From Euptelea pleiosperma (lineage: Eukaryota; Streptophyta; Magnoliopsida; Ranunculales; Eupteleaceae): DNA of 64,000 bases. Position numbers and translations under genes: made by a program. Location of the stretch: assembly GCA_035048495.1 (NCBI GenBank), contig CM068544.1, positions 12,084,138 through 12,148,137 of the forward strand, written 5' to 3'. The notes under the pieces were generated by a model. That model had not been told where the DNA came from. It worked only from the letters and a program-made list of their open reading frames with translations, and did not search any database. The stretch's first letter is position 1. Each line of letters opens with the position of its first letter. This document shows, in pieces, positions 1 through 10,246 of this stretch.

Positions 1-1477
1 CTTTTCCCATGGTTAATAGATTTTCTAGTCTAGAATTTTCTTGAGTAATGTTTCTAATTAAGGTTGCATTCTTGACTTCGAGCTCATTTCTTTCAAGACT
101 TAATTTCTCAATTTCGTCTTCAAGTTCTCGTTCTCTGCTTAAGGTTTGTATTACTTCATCTTTTTTTTCCTTCACAATTTGATATAGATTTTCTAATTCA
201 GTCTTTTGTGAAGCATTTTCACAACACAAAATAGTTTTTTCCTTTTTTAGATTATCATATGATTTTGCCAGAATTAGGCTTTCCTTATACAAATTATTGA
301 AGGCAATCTGAATATTTTCTTCACTTTCATCATCACTTAAATCAGTTTCATTATTTATTTCAACAATTTGAGAATGACAATTTTCATTAAGAATAGCAAT
401 GGTCATTAACACTCTAAGGTTTGATGATTCTCTGCTATCACTGGATGTGTTCGTTTCTGTATCAGATTCATCACTATTTATGTCCCAAGTAACAGCCTTC
501 ATGGCTTTAGTTTTTCCTTTCTTAACTTTGTTAGGACAATTAGTAGAGATATGACCAAACCCCTTATATTTATAACATTGTATTTCATCTTTGTTGTTCT
601 CTCCCTTTTTGTATTTATCAAATTTCTCAAAAGGTTTCCTTTTCTTTTGTGTGAAATTTTTTCTGTCTTTGTTTCTGAAAAATCTTCTGAATATTTTAGC
701 AAAAAGGGCAACTTCATCATCAATGTTATTAGACTCAACAAAGTCAGTTTCTTCTCTTAATTGTTTCTTAGAAGTTTTTAGAGCTAATCCTTTCTTTTTA
801 GGTATATAAAGTTTCAATTCAAATATTTGAATTGATCTTATTAGTTCTTCTAATCTTATCAGATCGACATTCTTACTTTCTTCAATAGCTATAATTTTAG
901 GATGAAACCTATCAAGTAATGATCTCAGAATTTTTCTAATAATTTTTGGTTTAGGAATAGCTTCACCAAGACCCCACATGGAGTTAATTATTTCACTTCG
1001 TTTGGTGTAGTAGTCTGTGAAACTTTCATCTTTATTCATTCTAATAATTTAAAATTTTGTTGTGAGCATTTGAAGTTTTGACAGTTTAACAGAATTCGTT
1101 CCTTCATGGGTCATCTCCAAAATGTCCCATGCTTGTTTTGAGGTTTTACAAGCAATTATTCTTTTGACTTCGTCAGGAAATAAAGCACAATGTATTGCAT
1201 TCAATGCATGATTATTATACTGGTATGCATCTTTATCTTCCACACTCCATTCTCTTTTTGGTTTAATAGCAATGGTAGTTGATTCACCAACAATTGTTGC
1301 TACAGTAGGGGATGTCCATCCCACTTCTACTGATTCCCAAATCCATTCATCCAGGGATTTTAAGAAAATCCTCATTCTAGCCTTCCAGTAAGTGTAATTA
1401 ATACCATTGAATAGAGGAGGCCTAGATACAGAGAATCCCTCTTGACTCATGGTTATTCTAAGGGAACTAAGGTTCAC
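1..1477 (-). pseudogene. Ty1/copia gag, 5' part, decayed; continues left of the window
   Basis: The minus strand reads as a copia-type Gag from an ATG at 1477-1475. The first 142 codons show the N-terminal Gag pattern of copia elements (RPPLFNGINYTYWKARM near residue 19, later a CKTSKQAWDILEMTHEGT segment). An in-frame TAA at 1049-1051 stops it where relatives continue with a Glu codon. The same frame stays recognisable afterwards and reaches a CCHC zinc knuckle at 577-536, followed by an acidic and charged coil-like stretch that runs off the left edge. The knuckle's second Cys is Tyr (codon 568-566), which should break zinc binding. The stop and the lost ligand mark an inactive copy. Pol lies outside the window. 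SIRE-like or Tork-like lineage is possible but not resolved. Confidence 0.85.
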
Positions 1478-1511
1478 ACTTGGGTTGTTAAGCCCTTCAC
1501 AAAGTGACTTA

Positions 1512-1523
1512 GCTCTGATACCA
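1512..1523 (-). other. Copia primer binding site, initiator tRNA-Met
   Basis: Read on the minus strand this is TGGTATCAGAGC, the standard PBS complementary to the 3' end of plant initiator tRNA-Met. It lies two bases inside the LTR end at 1526 and about 35 bp upstream of the gag ATG, which fixes the element's orientation. Confidence 0.9.
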
Positions 1524-1525
1524 AT

Positions 1526-2018
1526 TGAAATTTCCTTTTAATTACCAAGTTAAGTCCTAGAGGGGGTGAATAGGACAATTTTTAATTCCTCTGCAAATTC
1601 TATATGGATTTGAAAATTAATGATCACACAAAGCGGAAAAGGATAAAGTAATTAAAATATGAATCATCCATAAAACATAGATATGGGAAAATCTGAGATA
1701 CAATATGCAAACATTCACAATCACACGAGGCTTAGATTTATAGTGGTTCGGCGACTCCGCACTTACGTCCACTGTCCAATACTCAACATGAGTAATATTA
1801 TATTATCTAAATCATGCATTACAACATATCTAATTGAAATAAGTAATCCACTAACTAAGATATCACTTAGTTTTTATCTAATGAGAATCACTTCTCGTTC
1901 ACCTAGAGAGTCAATCTAGGCCAGTAGTCAATTTATAGAAATTCTTTTCTCATGGATCTACAATCTTCAACTTAGTTAGATGAGTCCTCTCTTATCCACC
2001 AATCACAAAATATTCAGT
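1526..2018 (-). repeat. 5' LTR of the minus-strand copia element
   Basis: On the minus strand the LTR ends in TTTCA just before the PBS. Its outer end is uncertain because the CACTA terminus begins at 2019; the LTR may end there or be cut by it. About 0.5 kb fits copia LTRs. No coding content was seen in it. Confidence 0.6.
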
Positions 2019-2230
2019 CACTACCAAAAAAATGATTTTCCCCGGCAGAAGAGTTTGTTTTTGCCGACGACTATTAACCACCGGCTAGTTTGGGCGGTTT
2101 AAATCCGTCGGAGATCACAAATTACCACCGCGAAATTTTTTGTTTTTATTTTTTTGCGAATTGAGTTCCTCGGCAATTTTAAGTCCTCGGTACAAGTGAT
2201 TATTGGCGTCTTTAAAACTCCGGGGAATCA
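2019..2230. repeat. CACTA terminal inverted repeat (left end) and subterminal repeats
   Basis: The terminal CACTA pentanucleotide is followed by repeated CGGC/GCCG-type motifs spaced 10-30 bp apart. The preceding three bases, AGT at 2016-2018, would be the expected 3-bp target duplication, but the partner copy is not in the window. Confidence 0.6.
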
Positions 2231-3168
2231 ATTCGCAAATAACACATAAAGGTTGTCCTTCCAAATGCCCAAACTACCCTTATATTTTCATTTTAAACAT
2301 AAGAAATGATGAGGGTGTTTTAGTCTTAATACAAAAAGAGCTTGGGAGCCCAATAAAGGGGCTCTTTTCTTTCTATTTGGCGCCCAAAATTTCATTTCGC
2401 TCCAAACAACTAGCTCTTCCATTTTCGGTCTCCCTTTCTCCCTCGCTCTCAATCTTGTTCTCTTAGATCTCTCATTTGCTCTCAATCTCATTCTCTCTTG
2501 TGGGTGAGGAACGGTGGCTAGTTCCCTTGAAGTCATTCTCCATTAAAGCTTTTGACAGCAGAGTTCTCAGGTTTCTCTCTCTCTCTCTCTCGTTTGCCTC
2601 TCTCAAGCCCTGATGCTTCTTGTTCTTGGAGAAGGTGGGCAGCTTTGTCCGTTTCAAGTCAATACTGTAAAAAAATTAGGGTTTGTAAGAAATGAGAAGA
2701 TTAGGGTTTGTGATGTGGGTAGGTGTACATACTTGGAAAGGCCAGACGTGGGGGTGTTGGAGGGAACGAAAATGCTCATTATTGAGCGTTGGATTGAATT
2801 TATAGTCATGGGTTGATTTTAACCATAGTATTTGGAGCATTATTGAGCATTATTTGGGTGCAAAGATCCAAAAGTTGTAAATCACTATTCAGGCTGATTT
2901 TTGGTTTGCAAGTCCACCGAGGGACTGGCCAAACATCAATACGGTCGACGCCCTCTAAGAGTGTGCCAACCATTCATGGATCTGTAGATTTGTTTTAGAC
3001 TTTAAGTTTCAAATATTCTGTATTTGGTTTTCGTCAAAGCTGATCCAGTTCTCAAAAAAAAAAAAAATCCTTTGCCTTATATTTGTTCTTGATTCTTGCA
3101 TTTAGATTGTGTAGATCTGAGTTGAATTTGTTTTGCCGAGCTAAGTTTATTGTGAAAATTAGGTGAAA

Positions 3169-3266
3169 ATGGCACGTAAGAAGATCAGAGGGTACGATTA
3201 AAATCGGTTGTTGAGAGAGCATTTTAAGAGGATCGTACGAACTGAATTAGGCATCAGATCGGTCAG
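3169..3266 (+). pseudogene. ACLA: Captured exon 1 fragment of ATP-citrate lyase subunit A
   Basis: Translated from the ATG at 3169 the fragment reads MARKKIRGYD, a stop, then NRLLREHFKRI and a degraded IRS segment. This matches the N-terminus of the plant ATP-citrate lyase A subunit, the cytosolic enzyme that makes acetyl-CoA from citrate. The TAA at 3199-3201 replaces a codon expected to be Ser. The match ends at CAG followed by GCATGT, which looks like the first exon-intron boundary with a GT to GC donor change; about one base is missing just before it. Sequence upstream (2400-3168) looks like promoter and 5'UTR carried along. No further ACLA exon was recognised before LTR A at 3839. It is a truncated, non-functional fragment inside the CACTA-like element. 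The family match is from recall of the protein family, without a search. Confidence 0.7.
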
Positions 3267-3838
3267 GCATGTACAATTTTTAGATCTGAGCTTCAGTTTG
3301 CAATTTTGGTTATATGTTTAATGATATAACGGAGATGATAATAGGCTTGGATTTTAGATTTTCTTACTTCGGAGTTGAAAATCTGAAGGAGAAGCTAATG
3401 TAATTGCCCTACCACGGCAGCTTTTGCTTCAACTCAATTGTATTGTACAATTAATCTCTCTTTTTGTTCTAAGGGATTTACAATTTGCTGTGAGTTTAAA
3501 TTTTGTATAAGTGTAAAAACATAAGGGATTTACATTTGTTTCCTCTCATTTTTCTCTGATTTCAGCTAGAAAAAGCACAAAAAGAAAAACAACCCTTTTG
3601 TGGGTTTTCTTAATTTATCCTCTCTATTTCAATTGGTTCCATTACTCAGATCTTTTAGTTCTTTTTTTTCCACTGTTTTATCATTTGTGGTTATTCGGTC
3701 TGAGTGGAATACAGGAGTTTTTTCAAGATCCAGGTAACCTCTTTTTTTAATCTTTGTATGGACTTTGCTTGTTCTTAATTCAAGATTTTTAATGTCATTT
3801 TCTTTTGTTTGTTTGTTTCTTCTTCAGCAAATTTTCCT
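3267..3838 (+). other. Non-coding remainder of the CACTA cargo, probably intron-like
   Basis: AT-rich sequence after the ACLA exon fragment. A short CAG-flanked stretch near 3712-3733 ending in a GTAACC donor-like motif could be a second captured exon, but no product is recognisable. Confidence 0.35.
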
Positions 3839-6045
3839 TGAAACTAAGGTTTTTTGTGTCGTTGGTTACGGAAACCCTAATTCCAACACATTTGTTAATT
3901 GATCCGATTCTTAAATCCTGCAAAATTTTAGATCTGTATAGGGATTCGTGTCGGATGTCGATCCGCACTTGGGGTTAATTTGCACGATTCGAGGACATAA
4001 AATGACAGATTTGTTTTTTTTTTTTGGTATTTAATTTCTACTAAAGATGATGTAGGGGTGAGAGTGGTGATTGAAGTGGTCCTTAAAACATTATTTTGTG
4101 AGTTTTAGAGAGAGAAATTACTACAAGAAGCATTAAACTCAAAATAAATTGAAAAGATGCAAATAACTCTAGAAAAACTTCATTCATTAATTAAAAGAGT
4201 GCTACAATGCTTTGAAAGAAGCAAATCTTAAACCCTAATTGCCAAATAATAACAAAATTTGAGATAGAACAAGAAGAAAGATAGAAAGAGAAAGAGAAAA
4301 GTAAAGAAAGTAAGCTAAGTAGGGGAACTACTCGAGACAGAATCTACTCACTTACCATTGGTTCGGTTGGTGAATGGATGGCGAAGCGGACAACGGCTGG
4401 ACTGGCTCACGGTATGCAAGGTTGCACAGTTGTGGGTTCGTCCAAAGAAGCCGTGAGGTGCACCCTCTATTGATGAAGGAGTAGAATCATTGGGTGGCTG
4501 GAGATACACCCAAATGGTGAGAGTTGCTTGCTGTTTGAAGATGCTAGAGGCCAAGGGTTGGTGAGCACGGTCAGCAAGTAAGACCGTTTAGGATGAAGCA
4601 CAAGCTTGTTGCCTGCGGTGATAGAGGAGCGTTGGGTGTTGCCGTGGCAGGCGTTGAGGTGAGGACGATCCTCTCCTCCTTTCTTTTGTTCTCTCTTTCC
4701 TTCACTCTTTTTTTTTTCTTTGCAAACAGACTGGAGTTGCAGGTTGCAACTCCAGCACGGTAGAGAGAAGTGGTGTGGGGGCGGTGGCTGGTGCAGGCAG
4801 TGCTGCTAGTGCTGGAGGCAGACTGGTGGGGCGTGGTGGAGCGATGCAGCAATGGAGACCTTGAACGTGACGATCTCCAAATCTGCTACTCCATGGAGGC
4901 AGCAGGTCTGCAACCGTCTGGTGGAGGGAAACAATGGTGAATGGGCGATGATGGTGAGCTGGGCAGCAATGGAGGAAGATGCCACCGTCTGGAGTTACAG
5001 GTTGCACTCCAGCAACCCTTGGATGAAGGTGGACTGCGATGGAGGCTGGATAGGGGCGGCAAGAAGAGGGCGATCTTCCCTCTTTCTTCTTCTCCTTCTC
5101 TCTTCTATACTCTCTTTTATTTTTTCTATTCTTTTATTCTTGACTGGAGAACGATGAAGAAGAGGAAGAGGGTGACGGTGGCTGGCTTTTGAAGGGGGCA
5201 GCGTGGAACGATGGAGGATAGCAGCTTGGTGATGGTGGTAATGGTGATTACGGCTTGGAGATTGAGCGTTGATGGATGGTGGCTGGGTCGATGAAGATTG
5301 AGGAACGGCTGGTGATCCTAGTCGCCGGTTTTAATGGTGCTTGCCGGAGTTGCAACCTGCAACTCCAATGATCTTTTTTTCTTTTTTTTTTCTTTTCTTT
5401 TCTTCAAGGGAAAACGGTTTTGGGCGGAGTGGTGCTATAATGGCAATCCGTTCTTGCTGGTTCACCCAGCAAGAACAATAGTGGATGGATAGGGTGTATG
5501 CAGGGAAGATGGGAGAGGAAGGATGGGGTAGTCTAAAAACATGGAGAGAGAGAATGGGAGAGAGACGGTGGCTGGATTTTCTTCCAATGTGCAGCAACTA
5601 AAGGAGAGGGAGAGAAGAAGGAAAGCTTCTCTCCTTGTCTTAAATAGGAACCGTTAGGTTTCCTTCCTCTCTTCTTGGTAGGAACCGTGGGTTCCTATAA
5701 TAGAAACCCACAGTTTCTAAAACACTTCCTCAATCTTAAAGTGGACCCACAACCTTTATATCTCTTTAAAAAATATCTTTCAAAAACAAACCTTTCTTTG
5801 GCAAAAATCCCTTCATGGTAACAAGGTTTTCAAACTTTTGAGAAAGTTCCCCTTTTGGGTAAATTTGAGGGATACTTTCTAATAGAGGATGTGGGGTCCA
5901 CCCCATGACTAGGCCGTTGGTCATTGCTAATGGGCCCATATCTAGCTTGTTCATGACCTGTATGATTGGATATGGAATGATGAGGGCCACTGGATTCCAA
6001 GATCACCGATGGGTGATCAGGGGAAAGATCTGAAGATATGCTTAT
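3839..6045 (-). repeat. Athila-like LTR A, left part (LTR 3' end outward)
   Basis: The reverse complement ends in the conserved family terminus (GGTTTCCGTAACCAACGAC, then a run ending CA). It contains the conserved stem-loop with GTGCGGAT and ATCCGACAC arms near 3950-3972, CT/GA-rich stretches and two palindromes (4731-4755, 5346-5366). It was split by solo LTR S1 and resumes at 9020-9609; combined length is about 2.8 kb. It inserted into the CACTA-like element. Confidence 0.85.
4731..4755. repeat. Palindrome of the GGAGTTGCA class in LTR A
   Basis: Perfect 11-bp arms CTGGAGTTGCA and TGCAACTCCAG flank the 3-nt spacer GGT. A second perfect copy with 9-bp arms lies at 5346-5366, and a degenerate one near 4989-5012. 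Confidence 0.85.
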
Positions 6046-9019
6046 TGATATTCGCTTAAAAGTGCGTATTTTCCACTGTTATCTTCTAAGCGTTTTCGCA
6101 CTCTCCTACGTTAAAATGCTCTATTTATCTACTTTTCTACGTAATAGTCTCTTCTGTTGCGTAGAACACACTTTTCTGGACGAAATGGTATATTTACATG
6201 CATTAAACACATTTTCGGAAGTCTAGACATTGAGTCGTTCTGATAAAGTCTCATTACACGCTTCTTCTGTCGCAGGAAACCCCGATGGGACAATTTTCGA
6301 GACTTGCGAGCCCACATCGATCAGGAAAGCCCATTATCAAAGCTTAAAGAGCCCACATGCTATGACTAGAAGATATGGGCCAAATATGGGCTGAATAAGA
6401 GGACCAAAAAGCCGGCCCAAAGAACGAAGAGAGCAGGAGAGCCAATGACCGAGAGACCAACCAAAGTATTTAAAGCCACATGAGTCAGCAAGGAATGATA
6501 GTCTACTCTACTGGAGAAGCGTGAGGATGGTCACAGTGAAGACCAGGGTTCCAGACCCTCTGCCAATACTTTTATCTCTATTTTCTGATATTTTCTCTCA
6601 CATCTCTCCTTATTCTCTTTCTCTTCATCTCTCGGTCCTCGAATCTACTGACCTAACCCTAGAACTCCTGCCTATTAGCTCTGTCTCATCTCCCTTAGCT
6701 TTCTGACCATTGGATCTTCAATCGGACCGTTGGATCTTCCACCGGACCGTTGGATCTCTCTAGATCCGTCGATCTACCAATCTGGGTCCCAATCAAGTCA
6801 CCATCCATCTGATCGCCATCAGATTGTCTGTCACATCATCTTGTGAGACGATGGACATCATCAATCCATGTGGGCCAGTAGCCGGGCCCATCATCATCGA
6901 CCTGCTGTCCGACCATTTAGTGGACCCCATGAATTTCAAAATAATTTCAATTAAATTTTAAAAAATGGGGGGGTCCACTAAATGGGGAAATTCCCCAAAG
7001 AAAAGTAGGGTTTTACTTAAAAAAAATATATATATATTTTTTTTATTTTAAAAATTCCCTAATTTCCATTAATGGAAACTAGGGAGCTTTAAAAGGGGAA
7101 GGAGAAGGGTTCTTTGGAACCCTAATCCCCCTTCAATCCCTTCCCCCATCTCTTCCTATCAATTCCCCACGTTCTCCTTCTCTTCTTCCTTCCCTTTCTT
7201 CTTCTTCTTCTTCTTCTTGTTCTTTTTCTTCTTCTTCTTCTTCTTCTTCTTCCTCCTCCATCTTGCCGGAGTTGCAGACCTGCAACTCCGGCCGTCCTTC
7301 CTCCTTCTTCTTCTTCTTCTTCTTCTTCTTCTTCTACCCCATCTTGCTATGCCTCACCACTGCTGCACACACCATTCTTGGAGGTCCACCGAACTTGCAA
7401 CTCCGGCTTGCTGTGTAAGTGCGTCTTCACGGGCTCAACAGCACCCATTAAGGCGGCATTTGCTGCCCCATCCCCTGCGCTGCCACCTCCGTTTACAACC
7501 ACCGTACGCCCCTGCTCCTCCTCTACCGCCCAGCACTTCATCCATAGGCCGCGACCTCCATTGACGCTGGCACAACCAGCGCCTCCACCACAGCCATCAA
7601 ACCCTCTCTCTACCGCCTTCTCTCCTTTCTAGCCATCCTTTTTGCCGGTTTGCTGGTCGAAGCAGCAAGAAAAACTTGCTGCCATGCCGTTGCACACCAG
7701 CGGTTCTCTCCACCACGATCTGCATCCGCCTTTCCTTGCAAGACATCTTCAGAGCCGTCATCAACAATCTTCATTGCTGGAAGAACCAGCAAGCTCCACC
7801 ACACGGTTGGATCTCCACCTCAAACCAGTAAATCTCTGCCTGGCACCGCCCCTTGCCACTACACCGCTGCTCCCTGTTCCTCCGCCAGCCACTTGCTCCG
7901 CCTCTGCCATCACAACCAGGCCGTCACTTCCTTCTTTGGACGGCTTCATCTCCTCCTCGCAGCCTGCACGTCCAGCAACCACTTCTAGTGGTCTCTTTTG
8001 GACGGCCAGCACTTGCCCCACGCGCACCCTCCTCGCTCCTCTTCCACCGGCCTATTGCTACACATTTAAAGGACAACAACGTCCTCTCATCAACCTGTAA
8101 CTCCGACAAAGATAGCCCCTTTCAACGATGCTGCCTCTCATGTGATTGCACAACCTCCTCCTCCTCAACGATTTCTAAAATCGTGGTAATCCCGAGACTG
8201 ATCTCTCCACTTCCACCTTGCTTCCTCCCCGACACGGTTTAGAAAAGAAAAAAAAAAAAAAAAAAAAGAGAGGAAGAAGAAGGGAAGAGGAGAGGAGGGC
8301 GAATCTTCCATTGCTGCCCTCCATCGTAGCTGCACCACGTCAACTCCATCAGTCTGTGCTACTCTTGTCTTCTCCATCATCTCATGGTTGATCGAACATA
8401 ATCATTGGCTTGGCCGATCGGGTCCTTACTCGATCATTCCACTTCGATCCCCTCCAAGGTAAAGTCCATGGTAAGATTGATTTTTCTCACTCTAAATGTG
8501 CTCTCTCTTCTTCTTTCTCTTTCCTTACTTTCTCTCTCTAGATCATTCTAGAATCTTCTCTCTAGGTTAGGTTTCTATCTCTAATTTCTCTCTCTAAAAT
8601 CTCTTTCTTACATTGTTTTCTTATTTATTTTAGTAGTTGAATGATTTTTAGTTAATTTGATTTCAAGCATTGTAATTTCAATTTCCACATCAATAATGAA
8701 TATTTCTTTTATATGCAAGTTCTTCATAGTTTTGTCTTTGATTAATTATTGTGATTCTTGATAATGGATAAGTTCAATCTCTCCAAAAAGAATGTTTTTA
8801 ATCCTGATTCCTCCACCCTCTCACCTCTCCATGAGTTTCTTGTGATATTCCGTTATTTTAAGTTCTCATTTGCATGAACTAATCCCGAGTGCGGATCGAC
8901 ATCCGACACGAGCCACTGTGCAAAATTGCCCATTTTACAGGTTAAATGTCTTGGATCAATTAAAAATGTGTTGAAGTTAGGGTTTCCGTAACCAACGACA
9001 CGGAAAAACCCTATTTTCA
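6046..9019 (+). mobile_element. Solo LTR S1, Athila-like, inserted in LTR A
   Basis: It begins TGATATTCGCTTAAAAG and ends CCCTATTTTCA, the family termini. No PBS or polypurine tract adjoins it; LTR A sequence flanks both sides, so it is a solo LTR left by LTR-LTR recombination. Flanks are CTTAT (6041-6045) and CTGAT (9020-9024), a 5-bp target duplication with one mutation. It carries the class with GGACCGTTGGATCTTC repeats (about 6718-6770), a tRNA-like B box at 6547-6557, a near-perfect palindrome at 7057-7084 before TTTAAAAGG, and CTT microsatellites near 7195-7335. Confidence 0.88.
7266..7291. repeat. Perfect GGAGTTGCA-class palindrome in S1
   Basis: Arms CCGGAGTTGCAG and CTGCAACTCCGG (12 bp each) are separated by AC. 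Confidence 0.9.
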
Positions 9020-9609
9020 CTGATGATCGGACAGTAGAATGGATGATGATGATCCGACGGATCATCGGAATTTGATGGCAGAGAAAAAATGGGGGTTTAG
9101 AAAGAGGAGAGAGAAATTATTACAAAAATAGGGAGAAAATGCTAGCATAGGGTCTTGAACCCTAGTCTATGACTTGGTCTTCTGCATGCTTTACCAACTG
9201 AACAAGCACTCGCCTTGTGTTGGTTTATAAGCTTTAATCTCCTTAGTCTATTCTTTGAGGGCTTCTCCCTCCTTCTCTCTTGGTCGTCCCTCGATTCTTT
9301 CGATTTTCTGGATCTTCCCATTTTTGAGCTTTGATCCTAGGTTCTGGAAGTTGATTATGGCATGCCATCAAAATTGCCCAATTAGTGCTCCTGCGATAGA
9401 AAAATCGCGTAATGAGAATGACTTCGCATGTAGGTCAAATAAATGCGTATGAATGCATGCAAATATACCATTTAACCAGAAAAGTGTGTTCTACGGAATG
9501 AGAGAAACTCTGACGTACAAATGTTGATAAAAAATGCAGTTTTATGTAGAAGAGTGTGACAACGCTAGAAGGATAATTGCTTAAAATAAGCACTTTTGAG
9601 CGAATATCA
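9020..9609 (-). repeat. Athila-like LTR A, right part
   Basis: It resumes LTR A after S1 and ends at 9609 with the reverse complement of the LTR start (GAGCGAATATCA on the plus strand). The polypurine tract complement CAACCCCCAACC follows directly. On the minus strand it contains the tRNA-like segment. Confidence 0.85.
9148..9205 (-). other. tRNA-like segment with A-box and B-box similarity in LTR A
   Basis: On the minus strand TTGTTCAGTTGG (9205-9194) resembles the Pol III A box. About 30 bases on, TAGGG-TTCAAGA-CCCTA (9164-9148) forms a perfect 5-bp T-stem with a 7-nt loop containing the B box GGTTCAAGACC. A D-arm-like stem is partly kept, but no acceptor stem pairs, so it is a tRNA-derived relic or promoter-like motif and not a tRNA gene. 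Confidence 0.6.
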
Positions 9610-10246
9610 CAACCCCCAACCAGCATATTGCTAATCCTTGGCAATTAGTGTGAAATTCATGAGCTCGAAAGGGCCTCGTATATGCTAAAAACTTATTCTC
9701 ATTACTCAGAAAAACTCCATTTTGTCAGTTCATTTCAAGGGTGCAAGTGATCATTCAGGAATTAGAACTTAGTCAGTAAAATGTAGCACATCTACTAGTG
9801 GACATTTGAACCAAAGATTACTCAGACTCAGCGTGTGTGTGTGCTCAACATCATCCCTATCTGGCGACTAGATTCTCTGATCACCTACAAGATTATATGC
9901 CTCGACCTCAATTCTCACTTGTATACCACTCAGAAGTAAATCACACAAAAATGGTTTTATTCTTTTCTCTCAAGTTATAGGTGAGGAGATAGATGTCTGA
10001 AACTGGCAATATCTCACATATATCATTTAGAACTGAAGACATAGAAGATTCAAAAGATCTCATGATTGGAATGTCATATTACTCAGGAGTGTTGGATCAA
10101 ACTCTATAGTTTCTCTCTTCTCCATTCTCCACACTCTGTGATGGTGCTAACCTAGAATCAAATAGGGCTTGCCCTGGGTTGTATTGAGGCTTAGGAAAAG
10201 GTCAAAAAGATGAGGGCCTTCAGGGATTAGAAAGTTCTGAGAGGGC
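9610..10246 (-). other. 3'UTR stub of the element that owned LTR A
   Basis: Next to the LTR is the polypurine tract complement, then sequence colinear with the 3'UTR of E1-E3 in reverse (degenerate TTGCCAA hairpin, GTGTGTGTGTGC microsatellite near 9830). It stops where E1 was inserted at 10247. No ORF of interest. Confidence 0.8.

Larger units (their letters stand above)
2019..3838. mobile_element. Left part of a CACTA (En/Spm-like) DNA transposon with gene-derived cargo
   Basis: The stretch opens with CACTACCAAAAAAATG, a typical plant CACTA terminal repeat. It continues for about 200 bp with short GC-rich motifs in both orientations (CCGGCAG, GCCGACG, CCACCGG, GGCGG, CCGTCGG, CCTCGG), like the subterminal transposase-binding repeats of this superfamily. 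The rest is non-repetitive, gene-like sequence (CT-rich 5'UTR-like stretch near 2400-2600 and an ATP-citrate lyase exon at 3169). The right terminal repeat was not found; LTR A interrupts the element at 3839. No transposase was seen, so this may be a non-autonomous copy. Confidence 0.65.

Noticed and set aside
2813..2998. Short ORF in the CACTA cargo
   Set aside because: 61 codons with no recognisable motif. It could be a captured exon, but nothing supports a product.
7642..8242. Overlapping open frames of 110-150 codons on both strands in S1
   Set aside because: Several frames are open together, as expected from stop-poor CT-rich sequence. No recognisable domain.
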